NCBI GenBank assembly: GCA_965153355.1 | Contig: OZ231126.1 | Coordinates: forward strand, 9,362,001 to 9,426,000 | Direction: 5' to 3' | DNA length: 64,000 nt | From: Flaccisagitta enflata | Lineage: Eukaryota > Chaetognatha > Sagittoidea > Aphragmophora | Part shown: one piece after another, positions 1 through 49,334 of the stretch | Position numbering within the stretch: position 1 is the first letter of the stretch | How the letters are laid out: each line of letters starts with the position of its first letter | Position numbers and translations under genes: made by a program | Notes under the pieces: generated by a model | Seen by the model: the letters and a program-made list of their open reading frames with translations, nothing else | The model's database searches: none | What the model was told of the DNA's origin: nothing

Positions 1-59
1 AAATCTGTGTTATATATATATTAGTCGCCTGTGGGTGCTCCTACAACCTGTCGTCATAA

Positions 60-1250
60 CTGCGGGGCTTTTAACTGTGGGGCCTATAACAGCGAGGCCT
101 ATAACCACGGGCTTCTAACAGCAGGGCTTGTAACTGTTTAGCTTATAATTGCTGGGCTCATAACTACGGGGCTTTTTACTGTGACAGACATTCGGAGAAA
201 ACTAGGTGGTGTGACAAACATTCAGAAAAAACTGGGTGGTGTGACAGATATTTGGAGAAAACCGGGTGGTGTGACAGACATTAGGAAAAAACTGGGTGGC
301 ATGACAGACATTTGGAGAAAACTAGGTGGTGTGACAGATATTTGAAGGAAACTGGGTAATGTAACAAATATTTGGATAAAACTGGGCTATGTGACAGACT
401 TTTGGAGAAACCTGGGTGGTGTGACAGACATTTAGAGTAAACTGGAGGGTGTGACAGACATTCAGAGCAAACTGGGTTGTGTGACAGACATTCGGAGAAA
501 ACTGGGTGGTGTGACGGACATTCAGAGAAAACTGGGTGGTGTGACAGACATTCGGAGAAAACTAGGTGGTGTGACAGATATTTGGAGAAATCTCGGCGGT
601 GTAGGAGACATTAGGAGAAAACTGGGTGGTGTGACGGAGAATCTTGTTTTGTGTGACAGACATCGGAGAATATTAGGTTGTGTGACAGACATCGAAGAAA
701 TTTAGGTTGTGTGACAGACATTGGAGAATGTTGGGTTGTGTGACAGACATTGGAGAATGTTGGGTTGTGTGACAGACATTGGAGAATCTTAGGATGTGTG
801 ACAGACATTGGAGAATCCTGGGTTGTGTGACAAATATCGGAGAATTTTGGGTTTTGTGACAGACATTGGAAAATCTCGGGTTGTGTGACAGACATGGGAA
901 AATCTTGTGTTGAGTGACAGACATCGGAGAATCTTGGGTTGTGTGACAGACATCGGATAATCTTGGGTTGTGTGACAGACATCGGAGAATCTCGGGTTGT
1001 GTGACAAACATTGGAGAATTTTGGGTTTTTTGACAGACATTGGAGAATTTTGGGTTGTTTGACAGACATCGGAAAATCTTGCGTCGTGTGACAGACATGG
1101 GAGAATCTTGGGCTGTTTGACAAACATTGGAAAATCTTGGGTTGTGTGACAGACATCGGAGAATTTTGGGTTGTGTGACAGACATCGTAGAATTTTGGTA
1201 TGTGTTATAGTCTTATAAAAGTAAGGAAAATTTGATAAGTGTGACAGACA
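60..1250. repeat. 30/29-bp minisatellite (GTGTGACAGACAT family)
   Basis: Exact 30-bp steps of GTGACAGACATTCGGAGAAA plus ACTGGGTGGT run from 181 to about 640. A related 29-bp form (TGTGACAGACATTGGAGAAT plus CTTGGGTTG) continues to about 1195. Bases 60-180 are a degenerate 20-bp repeat of the type TAACTGTGGGGCC. The reading frames inside are by-products of the repeat. It lies left of the first visible NFAT exon. Confidence 0.92.
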
Positions 1251-1352
1251 GGGAGAAGTCTGGGTAGCGGAGAAGGAGAAAGAGAAGGAGAAGGAGATAA
1301 TTGTGGGTATTTAGCGTTCCGCTATCGTGGAACACAAAAAGAAAAAAATATT

Positions 1353-2417
1353 TAAACAAGGCCAAGAGATGTCCAATAGATGCGTCCTCTTTAGACGTAA
1401 GATATTATCATACAATTTATTAAGATATTAAGATATAGTAATATGAAAATATAAAGATTTAGAGATAAAGAGAAAAATATAAACTGATTCTCCCCACGCC
1501 TCCCCACCTCCCCCACACCCCCCCCCCACGCCCTCCCTCACCCCTCCCCACCCCCCCACCCCTCCCCACCCCTCCCCACGCCCTTCCCCCCCACGCCTCC
1601 CCACCCCTCCCCCACGCCTCCCCACCCTCCCACCTCCCACGCCTCCCTCCCCCCCCCACGCCCCCCCCACGCCTCCCCACCCCTCCCCACCCTCTCCTCC
1701 CCTCCCACCCCCACCCCTCCCCCCCACGCCTCCCCCCCTTCCCCCCACGCCTTCCCCACGCCTCCCCCCACGCCTCCCCACGCCTTCCCTCCCCCCACAC
1801 CCCCTGCCTCAATCTCACGAAGAGACATGAAGGGACTTGGAGAGACATGGAGAGATATTGAGAAACATGAAGAGACGTGAGGAAACATGAGGAGACATAT
1901 AGAGACATGAAGAGACATATAGAGACATGAAGAGACATAAGAGACATAAGAGACATAAGAGACATAAGAGATATAAGATACATAAGAGATATAAGAGACA
2001 TAAGAGAAGTAAGAGATATGAGATATAAGAGACATAAGAGACATAAGAGACATATGAGACATATAGGAGACATAAAGGAGACAAAAGAGACAAAAGAGAC
2101 AAAAGATACATAAGAGAGATAAGAGACATAAGAGACATAAAAGACATAAGAGAAATAAGAGAAATAAGAGACAAAAGAGATATAAGAGACATATAGGAGA
2201 CATAGGAGACATAAGAGACATGTAGGAGACAAAAGAGACGAAAGAGACAAAAGAGATGAAAGAGACAAAAGAAACATGAAGAGACAAGAAGAAACATGAA
2301 GAGAAATGAAGAGAAAGCCTTAAAAATCGCATTTTAAAATTTTCGCGTTCCGGACGGACATTCAGACAGACCAAGGGACAGACCCTCTTATAGAGATGCG
2401 AGGACGCATCTAAAAAT
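1353..2417 (-). mobile_element. Hairpin-ended element, GATGCGTCC type, with two internal arrays
   Basis: Read on the minus strand it starts TTTTTAGATGCGTCCTCGCA, a GATGCG/CGCATC hairpin, then GTCTGTCC-type tetranucleotides. It ends with GGACATCTCTTGGCCTTGTT. Inside are a (CCCCACGCCT)n array (1480-1800) and an (AAGAGACAT)n array (1830-2290). There is no coding frame of its own. Confidence 0.75.
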
Positions 2418-2662
2418 CGCAACAGAGAAAGTTGAAACTGATAAATGATTGTCATTTATCCATTTTTTTATTTATTTACGGTCTTTTAAGTTTTACAACG
2501 CGTCCTGCTTGAGGACCTGGGCAGTTCATCTCTCTCTCTCTCTCTCTCTCTGTGTGCAAGCGTTAATTGAAGTTTATGAAGTTAACCCAGTTGCTCGCTA
2601 TCTTCTACACTCGTCTAGTTTTAACTTGGTTAGCTCTTCTTTTCTTCGTCATGTCTACGACA

Positions 2663-3006
2663 TTTTTAGTCGCGTGCTTTGTCCATCCGTCGGTCCATCC
2701 GTCGGTCCGTCCATCCGTCCGTCGGTTTGTCGGTCCGTTGGTCCGTCCATCACACTTTGATTTTTTATCATACTTTTAGTCATTTTTAGTCATTCTAAGT
2801 CATTTTAAGTCATACTAAATCATACTAAATCATTCTGAGTCATTTTAAGTCATATTAAACTACATTTAGTCACTTAAGTCAAGTAGGTCAATTCAGTCGT
2901 GTAAGTCATTTGTAGTCTTAAGTCATTAAAAGTCATCCTGAGTCATTAAAAGCCATCTTCAGTTATTCATGTCCGGCACGCGACTTAAGGGTGTTGGCCT
3001 TGTTTT
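2663..3006 (+). mobile_element. Hairpin-ended element, GTCGCGTGC type
   Basis: It starts TTTTTAGTCGCGTGC, goes into a GTCC/GTCG array, then a (GTCATTTTAA)n-like array, and ends with CACGCGACTTAAGGGTGTTG then GCCTTGTTT. It is 100 bp before the first visible NFAT exon. Confidence 0.75.
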
Positions 3007-3107
3007 CTCTCTCTTTCGATGTTTGTTAATGTATATTTAAACAAACACAAAGTTTATATCTTCTCATTTGAACATCGAGGGCCCGTGTTACTCTCTTCCC
3101 TTTTCAG

Positions 3108-40857
<37,750 letters not shown>

Positions 40858-40886
40858 AGATTTCTGGACAAAGGAGTCAACGGTGC

Positions 40887-41320
40887 TTCGCCTTGCAGCA
40901 AGTCATTGGTGCTTCGCCTCCTTGCAGCAAGTCATTGGTGCTTCGCCTCCTTGCAGCAAGTCATCGGTGCTTCACCTCCTTGCAGCAAGTCATCAGTGCT
41001 TCACCTCCTTGTAGCAAGTCATTGGTGCCTTGCCTCCTTGCAGCAAGTCATTGGTGCCTTGCCTCCTTGCAGCAAGTCATTGGTGCCTTGCCTCCTTGCA
41101 GCAAGTCATTGGTGCTTCACTCCCTTGTAGCAATTTGTTGGCACTTTGCCTCCTTGCAGCAAGTCATAGGTGTTTCCCGTCCTTGCGGCCAGACGTTGGT
41201 GCTTCTATTCACAGCAAGTCATCGATGCTTAGCATCCATGCAGCAATTCACTCGTGCTTTTGCTCCTTGCAGCCAGTCATCGGTGCTTCGCCTCCTAGCA
41301 GGTCATCGGAGCTTCGGCTC
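40887..41320. repeat. 29-bp minisatellite in the presumed NFAT 3' UTR
   Basis: The unit TTGGTGCTTCGCCTCCTTGC plus AGCAAGTCA is repeated about 14 times, becoming degenerate after 41140. It starts 30 bp after the proposed stop codon. The repeat has no stop in the plus frames, so a long frame covers it, but its composition follows the repeat. Confidence 0.92.
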
Positions 41321-42587
41321 CTTTCGTTCATCATCTCTAGTCTTCACTCATCATCCACAGACTGAAGACAGACGAAATCGACAAGGACAAACCTTAAATA
41401 CAAGTCTTTTGTTTTCTAAAATGCTCGCGAGCTTCTGCGCCTGACTGAGCTACATTTTCGAGACTTGCTTTTAACTGCATTATCGGTATGCTCAAAACAA
41501 AAGAACTCGTAGTGGGTTAACTTATTTTGGTCAAGTATAGGTTTACTATTTTCTGAGCAACTCATCGAAATGTGGGGTTTTGTGGGGACTGGGGACTGCC
41601 ACTACTCGGTCGGGCCGTCCGTCAGTCTGTCCGTTCGATCGTCCCATCTGGCAAGTAATGGCAGATTATTGCCCTGCCCGCCCTTGGGCAGGTTTTTGCT
41701 CGAAATTCCTTCCATTTTTAAAATTCCCATTGGAAGGATATACTTACGACTCATCATAGAGATAGGAATTCATACTTCATGAACAGACAATACTTGTAAA
41801 TGCACTACTGACTGACTGATCACAAGTACATAATGATTGTTACCTACTCCCCCCTCCCCCATGTCCAGTGTGTTCTAGAGCTCTACATGTTAAGGATCAT
41901 TTTCCCACCAAATGTTGCTACTTTTAGAAAAATTAATTTGATATCTCAAGATTTTACTTTCCTAATGTGAATTACTAATGTAGCAAAATTCCACTTCCTA
42001 TGGAAGATTTTTCTTTTCATTGTTGTACGTGTAATTGCCATGTCTATTTTTGCAGTATTCTCCAAGTCTGAATTTGAATCTAATCAAGATAATGTTCTTT
42101 TCTCCTAACTATCTGAATGCTCATGTAGTCAAGCGACCAGCGATATCACGATCAAGTTAGTTTGAAATTTTGGGGTGTCAAAGCTATAACATCTCAGCTA
42201 GACTTAGACTCAAAAATTTTCCTAGGTCATTCAGTAGCTCAATCTTTTGCATGGACCTGCTCAATGCTTTCAATATTGCACGTTTCAAATTTCAAGGTTC
42301 TGGCTCAAATACTTTAAAAGTTATGAACATTTGTTTGAACCATATCAAGCTGAAAAAATTCCAGGAGAATCTTTAAACTTTCTTTTAAAATATGGCCAAT
42401 GTAACAAATATAAAAGATAAAAGGCTAACGGCCGGTCAAGGTTCTCTCCGGTTACCACTACCGCCATCTTGGTTTGCCCTGTCGCAGCCAACACAAAAAT
42501 TTTCTTAGTTTTTTAAAAAAAAAGTCAAATTTCAAGATTTTGGATCTAGGCGAATCAAGCAATTTCCTATCGATTGCACCCCACTTT
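41321..42587. other. Intergenic, mostly without recognisable features
   Basis: A GTCC/GTCTGTCC-containing fragment of a hairpin-type element is at 41580-41700. The rest is AT-rich. A splice-acceptor-like site at 42056 is followed by a short frame but was not preferred. Confidence 0.5.
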
Positions 42588-42737
42588 TTTTTAGTCGCGG
42601 ACACGCAACTCTACACTTTGCCGTGTCGGTCGGTCCATCGGTCCGTCCGAAATATTTCTGAAATTGCAAGCGGTTTTCGCATTACTGCTCCTGCACAACC
42701 GTCCGCGACTGGATTGCCGTGTATCTGGCCTTGTTTC
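42588..42737 (+). mobile_element. Hairpin-ended element, GTCGCGTGC type, deleted middle
   Basis: It starts TTTTTTAGTCGCGGACACGC, then CTCTACACTTTGCCGTGTCG and GTCC units, and ends GTCCGCGACTGGATTGCCGT...GGCCTTGTTT. Confidence 0.72.
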
Positions 42738-43175
42738 AAAAAGATATCCTTGTAAAGGGCTTTTTTGGGGGCCCCTAGGGGCCCCTAAGAAATTCAAAAT
42801 TTTGGTCAGTAAGATGAACAGAGTTATGTGCATACGCCAAGGTATCTTTCAGGACCAAATTCAAGCTAGAGCCCATGCCTTTACAACCTTCGGACCGGCC
42901 GCATATAAAAGAGAAATAGGAAAATTCACAAGGACTCAGATTTAGGATCTGAGGTCAATATCTATCTCGGCTCTTCTCACAAAAACAAACGACCGTATAT
43001 AGGTAGGGCCCAGTTGTGCCCATACATGATGTATTTAAGTAGAGGAACTGAAATCGTAAACATCCTAGATTGGAACATGTGACGCGGGGTCAAAATATCG
43101 TCGCGGACGGCTGGGCAGGGGCACACACTCCCCTACCACCCCCCTTCCATACCGTCCCTTCAAACAGACACGGTA

Positions 43176-43940
43176 TCTTTAACAAGGCCAAGAGATGTCC
43201 AATAGATGCGTCATCTTTAGAAGTACGTTATTGTACGATATTAAGATCCAATCACAAAGATCTACAGACGGGACCCTAATAAGAGGGGAGGAGGGACCCA
43301 AAGCTTTAGCATCACCCCCTGCGGCTTATATGGCTCAAACAAATTTTTCACTTGTTGTGGCGGAATAATATTCCCATGCAAAAACACCCAAGAAAGGGGG
43401 GCGCCACCTAGAGAAAACATTCATGTTGACAAAAAAAATATAGAATAGAATATACCTTAGGTGGATACAATTGGCGCCACCATGGCAATTTTTGAATTTC
43501 CACTTAGAACAGCCCCAAATTGTCAAAATTGAGGAAAAAATTGTTTGATTCTTTTCAGGTCCCAAAGGGTGATTTTGGTGGAATCTAAGGGTGTTCTTGG
43601 TGGAAATTCAAAAATTGGTACGGTGGCGCCAATTGTATCCACCTAAGGTATAAACCGCCATAGCAAGTGAGAAGAATCCTTGAGCCATATAAGCTGTAGG
43701 GGGTGATCCTTAAACTTTGGGTCCCTCCTCCGCTCTTATTAGGGTCCCGTCTGTAAAGATATACGTAATGATTTGAAGATTTAAAGATGAAGAGATAAAC
43801 TGAAAACTCTTCCTCCCTCCACGCCCCATGCTTGCGCCTCCTTCCCTCGCCCTCATTCCCTCTCACACCTATTCATGGACACAGTTAAAGATGTAAATAG
43901 ACATGAAGAGGCACGAGGTGACATGAGGAGACATGAAGAG
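43176..43940 (-). mobile_element. Hairpin-ended element, GATGCGTCC type, split by a foldback insertion
   Basis: AACAAGGCCAAGAGATGTCC then AATAGATGCGTC matches 1353-1395, and 43790-43850 matches 1440-1530 (AGATTTAAAGATGAAGAGAT, then C-rich units). The two parts are separated by the element at 43263-43755. GAGACATGAAG repeats follow to about 43940. Confidence 0.65.
43263..43755. mobile_element. Palindromic element with TACAGACGGGACCC ends
   Basis: The left TACAGACGGGACCCTAATAA mirrors the right end. Further inside, TACCTTAGGTGGATACAATT and GGCGCCACC mirror 43605-43650. The hairpin arms cover most of its 493 bp. The first 8 bases equal the ends of the 3.5-kb element at 3891. Confidence 0.8.
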
Positions 43941-44029
43941 AGATAACTCTACATTAGGAAAAAAAAAACAAGACAGGGTAAAAGTCGCGGACGGTTGGGC
44001 AGAAGCAGTACTACATACAATACTGCAAA

Positions 44030-44130
44030 CAGAGATGCAGATTCCGCGAGCTGCCGCGTAGCAGAATTCATCTCTCAAGAGCTGCCGCAGCTTCTGCTTA
44101 CGATTGATTGATTGAATGATTTTCTTTCTG

Positions 44131-44201
<71 letters not shown>

Positions 44202-44394
44202 CTTTATTTATTTCCCTTTCTTTCTCTTGTTTCCACAAGATTATCTTTACCTTCCTGTCGTACTTTCATTCTTTTTTCCTTTCTCCTTTTCCCCTTTTAT
44301 TGCCTTCCCTTTCCTCTCCTGCCGCATCTGCCGCCCTTTGGGCCTTGTCTGCCGCGTAGTATTGCTACTTTGCAACCATTAATCTGCATCTCTG
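44030..44394. mobile_element. MITE with CAGAGATGCAGATT ends and a (TTTC)n core
   Basis: The ends CAGAGATGCAGATTCCGC and AATCTGCATCTCTG are identical to the element at 35069. It has a pure TTTC run at 44125-44205 and the shared inner block CTGCCGCATCTGCCGC...GCCTTG. Confidence 0.82.
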
Positions 44395-44459
44395 ACTGCA
44401 AAACTATAGTTTAACATTATATCACACCTTACAATAACCTAAGAAACCATAAAAAGACG

Positions 44460-44875
44460 GAAAAGATCATATTTCAAGAATATTTGTGACGGAGGGACGG
44501 ACGGACCGACATAGCAAGGTGTAGAGTCGCGTGTCTGCGACTGAACGAAACGAATTATGACATAAAAATGTATAGAGATAAAGAGATAACTCGAGCGTGA
44601 CCGATGGACCAACGGACGGACCGACAGACTGATGGATGAAGCCTCTCGCGACTAAGAAAAGTGATGGAGGGTTACAATATTGTCGCGTACAGGTAGGCAG
44701 GGGCGTTTATTTCTTTCCCTTCCCCCCTCCACACGAGATATCACCACCGCGGCATCTAAAATGCGCGTTTTCCCATCTGGAGCGTGACAAATAGACTAGC
44801 AGACAGACCGACGGACGGAGCAACGGATGGAGAAAGCCTCGAGAACGCGACTAAAAACTTGTGGCAGTGTGGTTA
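44460..44875 (-). mobile_element. Fragments of hairpin-ended elements
   Basis: Three minus-strand starts: near 44545 (AGTCGCAGACACGCGACTCT), near 44655 (TTAGTCGCGAGAGGCTTCAT) and near 44868 (TTTTTAGTCGCGTTCTCGAG). Each is followed by GTCC/GTCG units. Confidence 0.6.
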
Positions 44876-45032
44876 TTTTTTACTTAAATAGCTAGATAAC
44901 TATGGATTGAATGCGCTCACTTCTTAGCTTCCGAGATAATAATCAACAATTAGAAAACGCCAGATTTGACAGAAGATGTTAAGCAGGCCCTTGCCTTAGC
45001 TTAGCACTGGCCATTACCTGGCTAACAAGGTC

Positions 45033-45850
45033 CAGAAATGTATAAAAGTGTGATCTAACAGGGTGTGCAAAAAAATTTGCACTGGTGCTGTAGCTTATAA
45101 AATATAAAAATCATCCTTACAAATGGCCCACTGTAATTGAATTTGAATTGAAGTATCCCTGCAGTAACTATATACTATGATAAAATTTTTGTAAAACTAA
45201 GCCAAGTGGTAGCATGCTTTTTACATCCTGTATGCTTCAACATTTGTGCAAAAATTTTTGCACACCCTGTTAATTTCATCCACTTGTCACATGAGCGATA
45301 AAAGGTTGGGGAGTCAGCTCAGTTTGTCAGAAATTTTCTCTGGTCAACATTTGGGACCCTACAGCAGCATATCTCAGGTCAAAAGGCCATATGTGATCAA
45401 AATTTCAAAATGGGAAATTTGAGAATCTGATTGCAGATTCAGAATCCTTGCGAAAAAAACGCTTAAAGTGTCTTTGTTTTTTTGATATTCCATCTGGAGC
45501 TTAGTCAAGATTATTGTAAAACTTTGAAATAAATCAAATTTCAGATAAAAGAGCAAATTTGACCCAAATATGACCTTTGACGTCAGGTTAGACCATGTTC
45601 TAATGATATCAAAAAAAGGAAGACACTTTCTTGTGATACTTTTTTGCAAGGAATCTGAATATGCCATCAGATTTTCAATTTTCCCGTTTTGAATATTCGA
45701 CCTCTTATTGCCTTGAGGTATACAGGTGTAGGGTCCCAAATACTGACCAGAGAAAATTATTGACATATTGAGCTGATTCCCAATCCTTCAATTGCTCTTG
45801 TGACTGGTCGATGAAATTATATCACGCTTTTTACACATTTCTGGACCACC
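45033..45850. mobile_element. Foldback element containing a smaller TIR element
   Basis: The outer arms GTCCAGAAATGTATAAAAGT (45030) and its inverse (45835) bracket inner arms, 45262-45420 against 45680-45815. Inside the left arm sits a 213-bp element, 45058-45270, with ends ACAGGGTGTGCAAAAA and TTTTTGCACACCCTGT flanked by TA. Confidence 0.72.
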
Positions 45851-48800
45851 TATTATCTGCAGTGGGACTTAAGGAAAAAAAACAGTTGATGTCGTCTACA
45901 CTTGGACATTTGGGAAATTCATAGCTTATTTTTTCCTAATTTTTGGTTACCGTAGATAAAAATTATTCATTCTCATTAAAAAAAATTTGATTTGTGCAAC
46001 ACTAGTCAAAAATCCACAAGCTTTGAATATATATTTTAGTCCAGTTTTGTTGTGTATGATAAAAGACGTTTAGAATCAGGTGTGTAGGTTTTTTCTTGTA
46101 ATCCCACTGCATATGCCGTATTTTTGAACAAACGAGATGTCATCAGTTCCATAAGAAATCGATGAACGTTTATTTACAACCAATATTCGCCAAATCAATT
46201 TCGTAATGTAACGTTTAAAATAGTCTACATAAAAGACGATTCCGAAGCGATTTCAGGGAGCGGAAGGAAGTTGTGGGGCGGGTCGAGTCGAGTTGAGGAG
46301 GGATGAAGAGAGAAGGAAGTCTGTCGTGGAACGAGAGTAAAGATTTTTTTGCGAGGGAAGGGACTGGTCTAAAATCACTCCAACGCATATAAAAAAAATC
46401 GCATCCAGAAATTAAATAAGGGGCATGAGGGGAAAGGGTGGGAGGAAAATTATAACATCATTTAACAACGAAGGGGGTAACGAGAAAGAGAGGCAGAGAG
46501 TAAGAGAGAGAGAGAAAGGGTAAGAAAGAGAGAGGGAGAGAGAGACGAATGAATTTGAACAACGTATCAAAATGGTGGGATTTTTTTTTTTTGTTCAAAG
46601 ATTCTTGGATTATAAAACTCAAACGATGTAACTATTTTAACAACTGACACGCTGATGACAATGCTTGCAAACTAATTGCTCTGAAGCCGTTATAACAGTT
46701 TAAAGTATAAAACGCCTATATAAATGCAAGATGCGTCGCTCCGTAATAGGTTTTTTTTTTAATCTTTCTGTTTTTGTATTAAATGCATGATATAGATATT
46801 ATGAGAGCCGACGTTTCGATATGGTCCCCTTCACTACCATGTTGCAAAACGATGATTTGATTAACGCGGAGACCCGGTGGACGTTGTATACTCGAATAAA
46901 AGATCTTAATTGCAAAAATGTAAGCACGTATATAACTTAACATATATCGTCTTTTTTCAGTAGAAACTATGTAAACACAACGAGGATATATGGTTGACGA
47001 TCTTGTATGATTGCATTAATATAATGCTACGACACCGATTCTAGTAACATCGAGATTCATGGATCATATGTTTATATGCCATCAAAACGGTTGTAATATT
47101 ATGTGATATGCCATCGATTGAGTAACGGAAAATAAGCATGAGATGAGAAAGTAAGAAAGAGAGAGAGAGATAGACACGTCATAGTTGACAAGATACAAAA
47201 ACAAATTATAGCAGTCTAGTCCTCTTATATAAACTTTTTTTTGAGCGGAAAAATATTAATGGTAAAATGCAAAAAAAAAAAAAGAAATTGTTTTGTTCAA
47301 ATAAGAAAATCATCCAGAATAGGTAAAAGCGATTTGACTTTCGTAAATTCCGCGGTGGGGAGAAAGTCGTGTCTTTTTTTTTTTTTTTTTGTAATGGGAT
47401 CGAGTAAAATTACTACCAAGTAGAGAGAAAACGTTCCAACTATAAATGAAAAATTAACGTTGCTCCCCTTTTCCAAACATGCAGATTGCATCGCACAACA
47501 CAGATTCCTTACATTACTTTAGGTAAAAAAAACGAAAGAAAGAAATTGGTCAATATGAAAGAAAAAAAACAAAGATATATTCTGTGAGAGTCTCTGTATT
47601 TGCTTAGAGTTCTTTTGTTTTGATTAACTTTGTTACACGCGGTAGTTGATAGTGATAGTAAAACTTAGCGTCAACATTTTAAGGCTCTACATGAATCTGA
47701 TATATGAAGACTCTTTTTGTTTATATTTATTTGAAGGCCAATTCGTAACGAAAAAAAAGGCACACGCACCTGCCCGCGACGCACCTACCAGCGACGCACC
47801 GACCAGCGACGCACCTGTCAGCGACGCACTTAACCGCGATGCAGCTACCATCGACGCATCTGCTTGCGAAACACTTCATCAGCTGCCAGCGCCGCAGTTT
47901 CTTGAGAGGCTCTTAAAACAGGCTGGATGAATTTTTTAGCTAGTTCAATTTATTTAAGTGGTCCAAAAAACGTTAAACATGCGACGGCAATATAAATTGA
48001 TAATTGATAGCAGTCAGGTTAAATTTGTGGTATTTATATCAGTTAAATTTATAATGGCCTCATTGATCTTTCTTACGGCTCAATGATAACGTCAATGGGG
48101 GCTCGCGAGTATAACATAATAGAAATTTGGCCCCATGAAGTTGTTACTGGCGGCAAAGCTTTTTGTAGTACAGCGCTGTTTTACCAAGCAGCCATCAAAA
48201 AATGACAGTTTTTGCGGTTCCATTTTAATGATCTGATTGCAACTTGTAAAGATGCAACTCGTAAACTTGCTACTTGTAAAGATTCATCTGTGTATCTTTA
48301 CTTCGCATCTGTCTCGCATCCGCCACGCATTTGCCGCGTATCAAACTCGCATTTGTCGCACTTTATAACCTCGCATCTGGCGTGTATCAGCCTGATAGTT
48401 TCCGCGCATCTGTCTGTTATCTTCCGCGCATCTGCCTGACATCTGCCGCGTGTCCACAACGTATTAGCTTCACAAGTGTCACGCATGTGCCTGGCATCAG
48501 TCGTGCATTAGCCTGGGATCAGCCGCGATGCATCTACCACGGATCTGTTTCGCATCTGTGTTCTTTGGGCTCATGTAACTGCCATTTACACAGAGATGGT
48601 AGCTTTTTGCCTTCAGCGCGCCTGTGTCTATTTCGCTTTATCTGCCTCTCATCTATGGCGTACATAGCATGACATTTTCTATCGATCTGCTTCAAAACTG
48701 TGGTGCTTCTGCATAGCTGGTTGTATCTACTTCGCAGTTTTCAGTAGGCCACTTTCTGAACAGCAGTCAACAACTTATGTCCGTTCCAAGCCCATCCTCA

Positions 48801-49270
48801 TTGATACCCTCACCTGTTCGTCCCATCGTGTAGACCTTTGCGTAAACTTAGCTATGAGATTCATCTATTAGTAGGCTCAGCTCATGTTCCCGCACATCTC
48901 CTCATTTCAGTAAAATCCTACGGAAGGAACAACCAAGGCAAGCGTTCATGACAATCATGCAACCTAATTTTTTTAAAAAACTTCTGTAAAGCTATTCTTG
49001 ATTGATTGTTCTTTCTCACATTCGGACGTCCTTTATTCATGTAACTCACTAATTTCTCCTATTTGAAATAATCTTGTGCGTGCAGTAAGAGACGAGGGAT
49101 TCGTTTAACAAAGTTTCTTTCTGTGTTACAGAAGCAAACCTTAATTATTATATGAAAGTTGGTTATTTACTGCAGGTACAGCTATTAGGAATTATTTTCA
49201 TATTTTTACTGCACCTGTTTGAAAATAACGATTGCACACTCACGCTTGCCTAACACATGGCTTCCGTTTT

Positions 49271-49334
<64 letters not shown>

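Noticed and set aside
181-1200. Regular 30-bp direct repeats resembling a CRISPR array
   Set aside because: There are no unique spacers; whole units are repeated head to tail in a eukaryotic intron, so it is a minisatellite.
1428-2455. Gly/Arg-rich and Ser/Leu/Val-rich minus-strand frames
   Set aside because: They are produced by the CCCCAC and AAGAGACAT arrays inside a mobile element.
42057-42109. Alternative NFAT terminal exon reading VFSKSEFESNQDNVLFS
   Set aside because: The phase fits and the acceptor is good, but the nearer acceptor at 40835 is at least as strong. Kept only as an alternative.
47646-47930. Frame with DAPTSDAPTSDAPVSDA repeats
   Set aside because: It follows a short degenerate GCGACGCACC repeat; no splice sites or homology recognised.
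48915-48954. Another in-phase acceptor with a short frame (VKSYGRNNQGKRS)
   Set aside because: It is 8 kb beyond the last supported exon, with no other coding signal nearby; probably chance.
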